Origin: Paenibacillus lutimineralis
GTDB lineage: Bacteria > Bacillota > Bacilli > Paenibacillales > Paenibacillaceae
Assembly (NCBI RefSeq): GCF_003991425.1
Contig: NZ_CP034346.1
Location: 276,001 to 340,000, forward strand
Direction of reading: 5' to 3'
Length of the DNA stretch: 64,000 nt
Part shown: piece by piece, positions 54,115 through 62,894 of the stretch
How the letters are laid out: every line of letters begins with the position of its first letter
Position numbering within the stretch: the first letter of the stretch is position 1
Made by a program: the position numbers and the translations under genes
The notes under the pieces: model-generated
What the model was told of the DNA's origin: nothing
What the model saw: the letters and a program-made list of their open reading frames with translations, nothing else
Database searches by the model: none

Positions 54115-54516
54115 TCATTGTTGGATTCTTTTACAATACTGTTGAATCACTTGCGTGAGTTCCTGAATTTCATAATGATTGTCTACCATGTTGACGGTAA
54201 AATCTTCGGCTGCTTTCTGGTCCATGACAAAGGAGCAGCCGTTTAGCCGTAAAAAGATCTCTAAAGCGGTAAACGCGGTCCGTTTGTTAGCGTTTTGAAA
54301 GGCATGATTCTGTCCCAGGGATTGAAACAGCGCGGCAGCTTTCTCAAACAAAGAAGGGTATGCCTCTTCACCAAAAGTAGAGGATTGCGGCCAAAATACC
54401 GCGGATTCTAACATGCCCCCATCTTTAACGCCTACATCTTCCTTGGGACTATATTTCTGTATCATTGCGACATTAATGGCAATAACCTCTTGGACGGACA
54501 GGTATCGTACGGTCAT
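54115..54516 (-). CDS. doc: Doc/Fic-family toxin (death-on-curing)
   Basis: 133 residues. Fic fold of the Doc subfamily: GGMLESAV, catalytic loop HAFQNANKRTA (HxFxNxNKR; Doc consensus has D/G in place of the first N and A). Doc phosphorylates EF-Tu and stops translation. Encoded immediately after its antitoxin with one base between stop and start, the standard order. Confidence 0.88.
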   Translation of the reverse strand: MTVRYLSVQEVIAINVAMIQKYSPKEDVGVKDGGMLESAVFWPQSSTFGEEAYPSLFEKAAALFQSLGQNHAFQNANKRTAFTALEIFLRLNGCSFVMDQKAAEDFTVNMVDNHYEIQELTQVIQQYCKRIQQ

Positions 54517-54517
54517 A

Positions 54518-54781
54518 TTAACGATCCTTAAGGCCTTTCAGTGTTTCATCGTATTCTTCCATCACATTGGAGAGCGTTTCAAGAAATTCAGTGCTTATTC
54601 CTGCTGGCAAGGTCACCTTATTGGCCTTGCGAATAATGATCTCTCCGTCGGCCTCTTTCACATTGATAAGCACTACATCTCCCAGTTCAAGTCCAATTTG
54701 CTTTAAGGCTTCGGTCATGGTAATCCCGAGGCTATTTCCGAACTTTGTTACTTTACGTTCCATTTCGATCACCTTGGACAA
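54518..54781 (-). CDS. AbrB/MazE-type antitoxin
   Basis: 87 residues from TTG 54781 (AAGGAGGGG eight bases upstream); ATG 54763 is an alternative. SpoVT-AbrB swapped-hairpin fold (VTKFGNSLGITM, LELGDVVLINVKEADGEIIIRKA) followed by a C-terminal tail that would neutralise Doc. Upstream lies TTGTTATAACAG, an inverted repeat suited to autoregulation. Confidence 0.85.
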   Translation of the reverse strand: MSKVIEMERKVTKFGNSLGITMTEALKQIGLELGDVVLINVKEADGEIIIRKANKVTLPAGISTEFLETLSNVMEEYDETLKGLKDR

Positions 54782-55112
54782 TTAGTTCCCCTCCTTATCA
54801 TACTATTCAACTGTTATAACAATTTTACATATGTTGTGGGAAATAATAAACAGCAAGGCCAACGCTTTGCTCGTTCTGGACTATACCAGTATCATTTGCT
54901 AAACCACAACCCTTTATTGACGGTCTTATCGCCACTTACTAGATACATGGAAGGATAATGCTCCTTAGGAAGGAATGATTACGATCTTTAGGGATTACAA
55001 AAAAAAGAAAATAAGAGAAATGTAACTAATTATTTAAAATGAACGTTTTCTATATAATTGGATCATATGTGTGGACACGAAAAAAGGATCTAAAGAAAGG
55101 TGTGACTGTAGC
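54782..55112. other. Intergenic region between toxin-antitoxin and VanZ genes
   Basis: Holds the TA operator-like TTGTTATAACAG palindrome (about 54816-54827) and an A/T-rich VanZ promoter region with TATAAT at 55053. No gene seen. Confidence 0.4.
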
Positions 55113-56093
55113 GTGGATTCTAAGATGAACAAAAGATGGGGGGACAACCCGGGGAAATCCGGTGCCAACAGATTATTGCTTGTCCTATTTTACGCCATGT
55201 TTATCGCCTATGCTTTCATTGCCATTAAAGTTATTTTGTTTAAGACCATTCCTTTGTCAGCACTGTTCCATTCAGGAATTATGTCAGCATTAAGAAGCAT
55301 TAATATCATTCCTTTTAATACGATTATTGAATTTATGACAAGCGAGAATATTGACATGGGGAGGGCGTTGGCCAATATAGGGGGGAATATTGCTATCTTT
55401 GTTCCTTTGGGGATTTTCGTAGCATATGCTGCACGCAACAAGCCTCTGCGTATTTCATTTCTTTGCCTGCTGCTGACCTCATTTGCGTTCGAGGTTATTC
55501 AGTATGTGTTTGCTTTGGGGAGCAGCGATATCGATGATATTCTATTGAATTGTGCTGGCGGGGCTATAGGTGTAGGTGTATATCAATGGCTCCATAAATC
55601 AACATCCTCCCAGAATCAATTCCTGATGTCTCTTGTTGGTTTCCTCTTGGTTGCAGGACTTTCTGGGGGCGTCGTTATTAGGATGGTAGAGCCTGAGCTG
55701 TTGTCTCTTACGGCTTCTAAGGTCGAATATATTTATGAGAATAATGAGATCATGGCGGGATGGAATGAAGCAGAGGCAGACTTGTTTGGAGATTTGGCAG
55801 CTGCTGAAGCCAATCAAATCACTGTGTATATGAATCCTAAATCTGTGCGAACAACAGAGAAGAAAGAAACGGACGAGGAGTATGTTCATATACAAATAAA
55901 TGATGCAACCCAAATATTTACTAGATATATCTCTTCTGATAAAAATACCGTGATCAGCAAGTATGAAGAAGTAACAAGTTCGGATATATCCTCCTTGTTA
56001 GAGACTGGGGATAGAGCCCCTTCGGTTAGGGTTTGGTTATCGAACGAAGACCAGCAAGTGGCTGAGGCGATCCTCATTAGTATCATAGATTAA
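55113..56093 (+). CDS. VanZ-family membrane protein
   Basis: 326 residues from GTG 55113 (AAGAAAGGTG ten bases before). Four to five membrane helices with the VanZ features FNTIIEFM..NIGGNIAIFVPLGI and VIQYVFALGSSDIDDILLNCAGGAIG (D-D motif), then a long soluble C-terminal region (about 200-326). VanZ proteins affect teicoplanin susceptibility in some hosts; the role here is unknown. Followed by a terminator. Confidence 0.85.
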   Translation: MDSKMNKRWGDNPGKSGANRLLLVLFYAMFIAYAFIAIKVILFKTIPLSALFHSGIMSALRSINIIPFNTIIEFMTSENIDMGRALANIGGNIAIFVPLGIFVAYAARNKPLRISFLCLLLTSFAFEVIQYVFALGSSDIDDILLNCAGGAIGVGVYQWLHKSTSSQNQFLMSLVGFLLVAGLSGGVVIRMVEPELLSLTASKVEYIYENNEIMAGWNEAEADLFGDLAAAEANQITVYMNPKSVRTTEKKETDEEYVHIQINDATQIFTRYISSDKNTVISKYEEVTSSDISSLLETGDRAPSVRVWLSNEDQQVAEAILISIID

Positions 56094-56101
56094 TATGAAC
56101 T

Positions 56102-56132
56102 AAGGCCAACGAGATGAAAGTTGGCTATTTTT
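56102..56132 (+). terminator. Terminator of the VanZ gene
   Basis: GGCCAAC / GTTGGCt, 9-nt loop, TATTTTTAT. Confidence 0.75.
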
Positions 56133-56171
56133 ATATAAAATCTTGGAAATAATTTTAATATATTTTTATAG

Positions 56172-56200
56172 TTTACAAAATAAGGGATAAGGGTTATCAT
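56172..56200 (+). promoter_or_regulatory. Promoter of the radical SAM peptide cluster
   Basis: TTTACA (56172-56177), 17-nt spacer, TATCAT (56195-56200); 5' untranslated region about 120 nt. Confidence 0.7.
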
Positions 56201-56328
56201 AGATTTATAGATAAGGAAAATATTGCATATTAAAGTGAAAAAAGTCACAATTCAGCCAAGCGTTTCATTATGCATCTATTTTTAGACGGATTGTGATTGA
56301 AATTTGATTCTTTAAGGAGGTTTAATGG

Positions 56329-57882
56329 ATGGTCAGTCCAAACGTTGATAAGAAAATATCAATTTTAGGTAATTTGCATATGTCGGATTGGGAACGTTTG
56401 GGGACGGTGTTCGAGACAAAGAATAATAAATACTTTTACGACACCGGAACTGGAAAGGTATTTCTATGTGATGTCGTAGAATCGGCAATTTTGGAAAGCT
56501 TGTTAACAAGTTCAGACCCCGCCGCCATTGCCCAGTTGGACTTTACTGATGCTGAAATTGAAAGCGCTTTGAATACGGTTTTGGCTCTTGTTGAGCAAGA
56601 GAAAATCCTCCAGGCACCATCCTTCCAAGAATTTATTACTCCTAAGAAATCAGAATTATCAGATCTCATCAGTGCAGGCATAGAGCAAGTTATTTTGGAA
56701 TTGACTGAAAAGTGCAATTTAAGATGCAAATACTGTATTTACCAAGATGAAAATGTTGGATATAGGAATTTTTCAAAGACAGATATGGATTGGGAAACGG
56801 CCAAGAAAGCTTTGGACTACATTTCCCAAAATGTAGGGGAAAATTTGGCTTTGACCTTCTATGGGGGAGAGCCGTTAATAAATTTTGAATTAATGAAGAA
56901 GTGCATTGAATACAGCAAGGTTATTATGAGCGACGTCAATATATCGGTTTCTTTTACAACGAATCTAACGCTTGTTACCGATGAGGTCGTTGAATATCTG
57001 GCTTCTTTGGACAAATGCTCGGTCTTATGCAGTTTGGACGGACCGAAGAATATTCAAGATTTCTATCGCGTCACTGTAGATGGCAGTGGGAGCTTTAACA
57101 GGGCTATCAAAGGACTAAGAAAATTGGTAGAGGCTTTTCAAGATAAACCCGATCACTCTTTAGGCATAAATGCCGTCGTATGTCCTCCCTATAGTATGGA
57201 GAAAATTGATGAACTGAACGATTTCTTCAAATCATTGGATTGGCTGCCCCCGGACACCAACATCAATTGCTCATACGTGGATCAAGGGGATATCGACTGG
57301 GAGCAACTGGGGGTTCCCAAGCAAGAGATTAGTCTAGAAGAGTTTAATACGAATGAAGAGCTCGCTGATCCTATAGGAGCTTGGGCTCTTACGGCGATAG
57401 ATAAAGATGATGAAATAAAGGGCATGGCTCAAGACATTAGTCAAACCAAATTGCTGCGTATTCACAATAGAGTAATCACGGACGAGCCTACACTGGGTAT
57501 CCACATGAACGGATGTTGTATTCCTGGCCGGAGAAGACTATATGTTACTACGGATGGTAATTTTAAAGTATGTGAGAGAATGTCCAATTCACCTTATATT
57601 GGTGATGTTGAGAATGGAATAGATACGGAAGCGGTTTATCGTAGCTACTTTGAAGAGTACTCTAACAAGTCAATTAAGCACTGCTCGAATTGTTGGGCGG
57701 TACGCCTATGCGGAATTTGTTTTGCTCTGTGCTATCAAGATGATGGGCTTGATGAAGATAAGAAAGTGGGAACTTGTAACATAGAGAAGGCGATCACTAA
57801 ATTCTACTTGCAAAGATACCATCAATTAATTGAGGATACTCCTGAAAAGGTAGAATACTTTAATGAACTTATTATCTCGTAA
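56329..57882 (+). CDS. Radical SAM/SPASM peptide maturase
   Basis: 517 residues. Residues 15-95: N-terminal PqqD/RRE-like segment (NNKYFYDTGTGKVFLCDVVESAILESLL) probably reading the precursor leader. Radical SAM cluster C129-x3-C133-x2-C136 in KCNLRCKYCIY; SPASM domain with C396/C397, C415, C452, C455, C461, C464, C468 and C483, enough for two auxiliary Fe-S clusters. Such enzymes form thioether or C-C cross-links on Cys-rich precursors. The layout resembles the CcpM type (Clo7bot-peptide maturases). GGAGG ribosome site before ATG 56329. First of four genes of the presumed pathway. Confidence 0.93.
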   Translation: MVSPNVDKKISILGNLHMSDWERLGTVFETKNNKYFYDTGTGKVFLCDVVESAILESLLTSSDPAAIAQLDFTDAEIESALNTVLALVEQEKILQAPSFQEFITPKKSELSDLISAGIEQVILELTEKCNLRCKYCIYQDENVGYRNFSKTDMDWETAKKALDYISQNVGENLALTFYGGEPLINFELMKKCIEYSKVIMSDVNISVSFTTNLTLVTDEVVEYLASLDKCSVLCSLDGPKNIQDFYRVTVDGSGSFNRAIKGLRKLVEAFQDKPDHSLGINAVVCPPYSMEKIDELNDFFKSLDWLPPDTNINCSYVDQGDIDWEQLGVPKQEISLEEFNTNEELADPIGAWALTAIDKDDEIKGMAQDISQTKLLRIHNRVITDEPTLGIHMNGCCIPGRRRLYVTTDGNFKVCERMSNSPYIGDVENGIDTEAVYRSYFEEYSNKSIKHCSNCWAVRLCGICFALCYQDDGLDEDKKVGTCNIEKAITKFYLQRYHQLIEDTPEKVEYFNELIIS

Positions 57883-57906
57883 TAATGAGATGCAGTATGC
57901 GGTAGT

Positions 57907-57945
57907 TATAACATTCTTATGATCCCGGGCCATACGGAATGTTAT
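57907..57945 (+). promoter_or_regulatory. Hairpin between maturase and precursor genes
   Basis: ATAACATTC (57908-57916) / GAATGTTAT (57937-57945), loop 20 nt. A processing site, partial terminator or separator of maturase and precursor messages; no T tract. Confidence 0.55.
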
Positions 57946-57980
57946 TCCTATAAAAATCTATTCTAAAGGAGATGTTTAGT

Positions 57981-58187
57981 ATGAAACTGATTCATCCCGT
58001 AGGTAGAACAACTAAGATGGATACACAAGCATATTATGGTGTTCAGCCAATGGATGGCTGTATTTGTTCCGGTAATGCTGCCGTAGCACAAGACCAAGCC
58101 AAGTCCGGCGCAAGTCCATGTGGCTGCTATTGCGCAGGAGATAGCAAGAATAGTGTGGCGAATTACTCAAAGGCATATATTCATTAG
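57981..58187 (+). CDS. Cys-rich RiPP precursor peptide
   Basis: 68 residues from ATG 57981 with AAAGGAG nine bases before (the earlier TTG/ATG at 57972 lies in the site). Leader-like half MKLIHPVGRTTKMDTQAYYG, then a Cys-rich part: MDGCICSGNA, followed by SGASPCGCYCAGDSK and the tail NSVANYSKAYIH. The five Cys (27, 29, 47, 49, 51) are the probable targets of the neighbouring radical SAM enzyme. No family can be named with certainty; the CxC pattern and position resemble Clo7bot-type peptides. The product could be a peptide antibiotic or signal. It is followed by a terminator that can boost its level relative to the downstream genes. Confidence 0.8.
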   Translation: MKLIHPVGRTTKMDTQAYYGVQPMDGCICSGNAAVAQDQAKSGASPCGCYCAGDSKNSVANYSKAYIH

Positions 58188-58210
58188 TTGTTTAGCTACT
58201 TAAGTAAATT

Positions 58211-58249
58211 GAAACAGGGCCGCTATTTTTTGGGATAGGGCCCTGTTTT
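58211..58249 (+). terminator. Terminator after the precursor gene
   Basis: AAACAGGGCC / GGGCCCTGTTT hairpin then TTC; partial read-through would express the transporter and peptidase at lower level. Confidence 0.75.
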
Positions 58250-58278
58250 CATACCTTTCTATAATGGGAGACTTTTAT

Positions 58279-60111
58279 ATGAAAGTACTGCACGCGAAAT
58301 TAATTACTGCCCAAGATTATATTAAAATGTTGGCGAAAATTATGGCTTTGCTTTGGAAAAGTTCGAAGCATACGTTAGTTTTCTTGTTATTTTTCAATTT
58401 ATTGGCCGGGTTGTCCCTTCCGATTACCACGATCATATGGAAGTTCTTTATTGACAGCGTCGTTGAGGCACTGGTCAGTAAGGATCTGTCCAAACCGATC
58501 TTATGGATAGTAATTCATCTTTTATACACACAATTCAACAACATTATGCATAACCTATGCCGGTATTTTGAGTCTAACCAAGTCGACTATATGAACAAGC
58601 ATATCACGGGATTGACCCTTGATAAAATTGAGCGGATGGAAATGGCTGATTTCGACAATGCCGAGATATATGATTGCATTCAAAAAGTGAATAACGAATC
58701 TACACAGCATTCCATGAATCTCCTTAGAACCCTGATCCTTGCGCTGCAGAACTTCTCATCTATGGCTGGGGCTATCGTGATTTTTCTAGGTTTCGGCCCG
58801 CTCATTCTCTTAATCAGCTTCCTTGCATGTCTGCCTTCACTCATCATTAACATTAAGATGTCCACAAAACTGTTTGACATTTTTACGAAACGTTTTGAAA
58901 GGTTAAGATTTATCAATTATCTCAAATCCATCATTATCACGTATGAGAATATTAAAGAAGTCAAAGTAAACCGGTTAAATTCCTATTTTAAGACGATGAT
59001 CATCAATGACTTTAATACTTTTTTGAAGGAAGACAAAAAAATAAGGAAGAAATTCTCCTTACAGAACAGTATGGCTAGCTTTTTAGAAAATATCGTTTCA
59101 TATAGCTTTCAAATCTATATTCTCGTTAAAGTGGTTGCCAGAAACCTAACTTTGGGAGATCTGACCTTATTTATTAGTACCTTATCGAATTTTCAGAGTT
59201 CAATACAGAATATTTTAAGATCCATCTCTTCGCTGTACGACGATGCTCTCTATATTCAGAATCTCTTTTCATTGTTAGAGAGGGAAGTTCCAACACCAGA
59301 AGCAAGTAGTACACCTTACCCTGCCAATTTTGAGAATATCGAATTTCAAAACGTATCTTTTAAATATCCGGGCAGAGAAGAGTTTGTACTTAAGAACATT
59401 AGCTTTATTCTTACAGCGAAGAAAAGCTATTCGTTTGTAGGCTTGAACGGCTCTGGCAAAACAACGCTGGTTAAATTGCTTCTAAGGTTGTATAAACCTA
59501 CTTCAGGTCGTATTTTGATGGATGGCATGAATATAAATGATATCGATCTGGAGCAATACTATAAACATATCGGGGCTGTATTCCAGGATTTTATTAAGTA
59601 CCCCTTCGATATCGAGAAGAATATAGCACTTGGGGCAATTGAAGATTTAAATAATTTCCCGAAAGTAAAAAAAGCGGCGGAGCAATCGGGCGCGGATCGC
59701 TTTATTGAAGAACTTCCTTTAAAGTATGCAACCATGCTGAACAAGGAATGGTCGGAAGCGACCCAATTATCACTCGGTCAGTGGCAGAGGCTTGCCATTA
59801 GCCGGGCATTTATGTCCGACTCCAGTATTCTCATTTTGGATGAGCCTACCGCTTCACTTGATGCCGAAGCTGAGTTTGAGTTGTTTACCAAATTCAAGGA
59901 TTTAATGTTTGATAAGACGACCATTCTCATTACGCATCGGCTTTCCACCATTCGTCTGGTAGACGAAATATTGGTTCTCAAAGATGGACAGGTACTTGAA
60001 AGCGGCAATCATGATACTTTACTTAGATACAATGGCGAATATGCGAGATTGTATAACATGCAATCAGACATGTACATGAAGGGGGAACTTGTTAATGAAG
60101 GATCGCATTAG
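58279..60111 (+). CDS. ABC exporter (fused membrane-ATPase), peptide export
   Basis: 610 residues from ATG 58279 (GGGAG eight bases before; ATG 58264 includes that site). Six-helix type-1 exporter domain (about 25-330) then ATPase (340-580): Walker A GLNGSGKTT, Q-loop AVFQDFIKYP, signature LSLGQWQRLA (non-canonical LSLGQ), Walker B ILILDEPTASLD. No N-terminal C39 peptidase domain, so leader removal must come from another enzyme, fitting the M16 protein next door. Role: export of the matured peptide; possibly immunity. Confidence 0.92.
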   Translation: MKVLHAKLITAQDYIKMLAKIMALLWKSSKHTLVFLLFFNLLAGLSLPITTIIWKFFIDSVVEALVSKDLSKPILWIVIHLLYTQFNNIMHNLCRYFESNQVDYMNKHITGLTLDKIERMEMADFDNAEIYDCIQKVNNESTQHSMNLLRTLILALQNFSSMAGAIVIFLGFGPLILLISFLACLPSLIINIKMSTKLFDIFTKRFERLRFINYLKSIIITYENIKEVKVNRLNSYFKTMIINDFNTFLKEDKKIRKKFSLQNSMASFLENIVSYSFQIYILVKVVARNLTLGDLTLFISTLSNFQSSIQNILRSISSLYDDALYIQNLFSLLEREVPTPEASSTPYPANFENIEFQNVSFKYPGREEFVLKNISFILTAKKSYSFVGLNGSGKTTLVKLLLRLYKPTSGRILMDGMNINDIDLEQYYKHIGAVFQDFIKYPFDIEKNIALGAIEDLNNFPKVKKAAEQSGADRFIEELPLKYATMLNKEWSEATQLSLGQWQRLAISRAFMSDSSILILDEPTASLDAEAEFELFTKFKDLMFDKTTILITHRLSTIRLVDEILVLKDGQVLESGNHDTLLRYNGEYARLYNMQSDMYMKGELVNEGSH

Positions 60112-61372
60112 CGAAGGGACTCTTCCTAATGGACTTGCTTATTGTGTCCGGGAGACTGACATTGAAAAGGATGAAATCATGTTAAGTCTGGCTTTAAAAG
60201 TAGGGTCGCTTCAGGAATCGGATTCCGAAAATGGACTTGCCCATGTAGTAGAACATATGAGCATGGTATTCGATAAATATAGATATTATGCGGGTGATAT
60301 ACAATACAATTGCATTGGATTAACGGATTTTGATCGAACGGTATATCTAATAAAATGTCCAAATCGTAACGAGGCGATTAGGCACGGATTATTCATTTTG
60401 AAACAGATAGCACTAGGAAGCTATATAACAATAGAGGCATTGGATGAAGTGAAACAGGATGTACTTCAAGAAGTGATTACTCATCATAAAGGAAGAAAAA
60501 GCAAAGTATTTAAAATACTATTCGATCATTCATTTTACAAAACACGATTACCGATGGGAGACGAAGAAGTTATAAAAGGTCTTAGCTTCGAGCAAGTTAT
60601 AGCCTTTCACGAAAAATGGTATACTCCCGACAGAATGGCTATAAATATTGCAGGTGACATCAAAACCGATGAAGTTATTAAATGGATTGAAACCGAGTTT
60701 GGAAGCCTTTCTTGTTCAAGCAACGCGGAATCGAATGATATGAATAGATGCTATCAACTTAATTTAGAAACAGGGGCAATTAAGAGGGTAGTTACCTCCT
60801 GGAAGGTTAATCATCTGGAAATGTACATTAATAACATGGTATCCGATGAAGTAAATATCAAGAACGAAGCTTGTAATAATATATTAGCGATATTATTCGA
60901 AAAAATATGTGTTCATGCATTAAAAGAATCCAATGTTGAGTTCTCGTTTTTTTCCTCAAGTTTCGTCAACCTCATGAATTGTTACCAGTTCTTGCAGATG
61001 CAGATTGTGTATTGCTCGGACTTGCATGAAAAAATCACTGATGTGATGGAAAGGTTATTTGATCGTATTCAAAAGGACTCCATGTTTTTGAAATCTTATT
61101 TTGAGGAAACTAAACAAGAATATTTGGAATATTTCGACTCAAAAGCTTATCTAAGTGATCTGAGTTTGCCGAACTTGATGGAAGAAAGTATAGATCATTT
61201 TATTTTAGACGATCCTCTCATTTCATACGAACAAAGAATACAGAATTTGATGAAGATGATTGATGATCTTTTCTATATAGATATAAGAATCTTAGCGCAA
61301 CAGCTGCTTAGATACGAAGACTGCTTATTTATAATCTTCCAAGGAAATAGCCAGGATTCTTCAGATAACTAA
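60095..61372 (+). CDS. M16-family zinc peptidase, probable leader peptidase
   Basis: 425 residues from ATG 60095 (GGGGG ten bases before), overlapping the exporter stop by 17 bases. Inverted zinc motif H50-x2-E53-H54 in LAHVVEHM with the third ligand Glu126 in DVLQEVITH; one M16 pair domain of the PqqF/AlbF kind. Predicted to remove the leader from the precursor. Same operon as exporter. The C-terminal half (about 220-425) is low in similarity to known M16 members. Confidence 0.88.
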   Translation: MKDRISEGTLPNGLAYCVRETDIEKDEIMLSLALKVGSLQESDSENGLAHVVEHMSMVFDKYRYYAGDIQYNCIGLTDFDRTVYLIKCPNRNEAIRHGLFILKQIALGSYITIEALDEVKQDVLQEVITHHKGRKSKVFKILFDHSFYKTRLPMGDEEVIKGLSFEQVIAFHEKWYTPDRMAINIAGDIKTDEVIKWIETEFGSLSCSSNAESNDMNRCYQLNLETGAIKRVVTSWKVNHLEMYINNMVSDEVNIKNEACNNILAILFEKICVHALKESNVEFSFFSSSFVNLMNCYQFLQMQIVYCSDLHEKITDVMERLFDRIQKDSMFLKSYFEETKQEYLEYFDSKAYLSDLSLPNLMEESIDHFILDDPLISYEQRIQNLMKMIDDLFYIDIRILAQQLLRYEDCLFIIFQGNSQDSSDN

Positions 61373-61434
61373 TTCTTCCGCTTCGACGTTATCAATATGA
61401 GAAGCAAAAATGAAGCTATTATTTGGAGGTTATG

Positions 61435-62814
61435 ATGAGAAGTAAATGGGTACGTAAGATGTTACTGGTTCTGTTATGCGGTGTCTTGTTTACGGGGTGC
61501 TCCAGCGTCTCCACCAAGGAAACAGTGCAGCGCTCCAGTTTCAAAATCATGTATGTGAACGAAGCGTATTTTTCCATCCAATACGGTGATTTGTTTGCGA
61601 TGCAATATCCTGATATTGATATTGAAGTGATCACCACGGATAGTATCTATACAGGGGAACAGGATTATAACAAAGCGTTAGCTGACTTCATAGAGCAGAA
61701 ACAGCCGGATGTAGTTATATTGAGCTTGGACAATTATGAGAAATTCGCTGCGGAAGGTAAATTGCTGGAGCTTGATACCTTGATTGAACGTGATAAGTAC
61801 GATATCGGAAGCATATATCCGGCATTGATCGAGATTCTTAAGAAGAAGGGCGATGGCAAGCTGTACGGCTTAGCTCCTTCTTTTTACGGAAATGCCCTCT
61901 TCTATAATGCTGATCTATTCGCCAAATACGGAGTCGATGTGCCGCATGACGGGATGACGTGGCAGGAAATCATCGACACGGCCCGGCGGTTTCCAACCGA
62001 TGGCGACGAGAAGACCCGTGTCTACGGATTTGGCAGCGACTATGGCATGTCTATGGAGGAACTAGCTTCGGCCATCGCGGGTACTCAAGGTTTAAAGTAT
62101 ATCAATACAGACACGATGAGAATCACGCTGAATACGGATTCCTGGAAGCAGGCCTATAAGCTGGCTAAGGACGCAGTTGATTCGGGTACAATTTATAATC
62201 CTTATGATGGCGGGTTCCAGAGCGGAACAATAGAGGATTTTTATGAAAGTCAGTTGTTTTTAATGGGACGTTCGGCAATGACAACTAGCAGTTCTTATTT
62301 GTTGAGCAGCATAAAAGATGCTAAGAACACGCTCAAGGATTACAAACCTTTTCAATTTGGCATCGTTGCGGGGCCGGTCGATCCGGCCGAACCTGATAAA
62401 TCCCGAGATATCCATTTTAATGAACTGTTTGCCATACGGGCCAACTCCCCGAATGCCGATGCCGCATGGGAATTTCTGAAATTTGTGAACGGGGAACAGT
62501 TCGCCAAGATTAAATCGAAATCGTTGAATAACGGGCTTTTGTCCCGTATGGGATATTCGAAGGAATATGAAGGCGTCAGCCTGGACGTGTTCTACAAATT
62601 ACAACCGAATTTGGACGGGGCAGGTTCGTTGGACAATGATAAGATCCCTCAGAGTTTTTACTCTCAGTACCAGCCAATCGTTGATCGCGAGCTGAAGTTG
62701 GTCGAGGAGAAGAAGAAATCGATTGAGGAGGCGCTGCAGACGATAGAGCAGGAAGGACAGGCCGTATTGGATAAGGCAGTAAAAGATGAGGTTTCCAAGA
62801 AAAGCGTCGAGTAG
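61435..62814 (+). CDS. Extracellular solute-binding lipoprotein, family 1, orphan
   Basis: 459 residues from ATG 61435 (GGAGG at 61425). Lipobox GVLFTGCSS; then FKIMYVNEAYFSIQYGDLFAMQYPDIDIEV and PDVVILSLDNYEKFAAEGKLLELD as in sugar- or peptide-binding components of ABC importers. No permease or ATPase follows. It might belong to the adjacent peptide cluster (for example as immunity or recognition), or be an independent gene; the 62-nt gap after the M16 gene allows either. Confidence 0.85.
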   Translation: MRSKWVRKMLLVLLCGVLFTGCSSVSTKETVQRSSFKIMYVNEAYFSIQYGDLFAMQYPDIDIEVITTDSIYTGEQDYNKALADFIEQKQPDVVILSLDNYEKFAAEGKLLELDTLIERDKYDIGSIYPALIEILKKKGDGKLYGLAPSFYGNALFYNADLFAKYGVDVPHDGMTWQEIIDTARRFPTDGDEKTRVYGFGSDYGMSMEELASAIAGTQGLKYINTDTMRITLNTDSWKQAYKLAKDAVDSGTIYNPYDGGFQSGTIEDFYESQLFLMGRSAMTTSSSYLLSSIKDAKNTLKDYKPFQFGIVAGPVDPAEPDKSRDIHFNELFAIRANSPNADAAWEFLKFVNGEQFAKIKSKSLNNGLLSRMGYSKEYEGVSLDVFYKLQPNLDGAGSLDNDKIPQSFYSQYQPIVDRELKLVEEKKKSIEEALQTIEQEGQAVLDKAVKDEVSKKSVE

Positions 62815-62894
62815 GTAGATGACGGTTATACACAGATTCCTCCATCCGGCCGATATAAATTTTAACTGAGTATTAAGGATGGAGGTTTTATTAG

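Noticed and set aside
55113..56093. Glycopeptide resistance cluster
   Set aside because: Only the VanZ-family gene is present; no vanHAX or vanRS.
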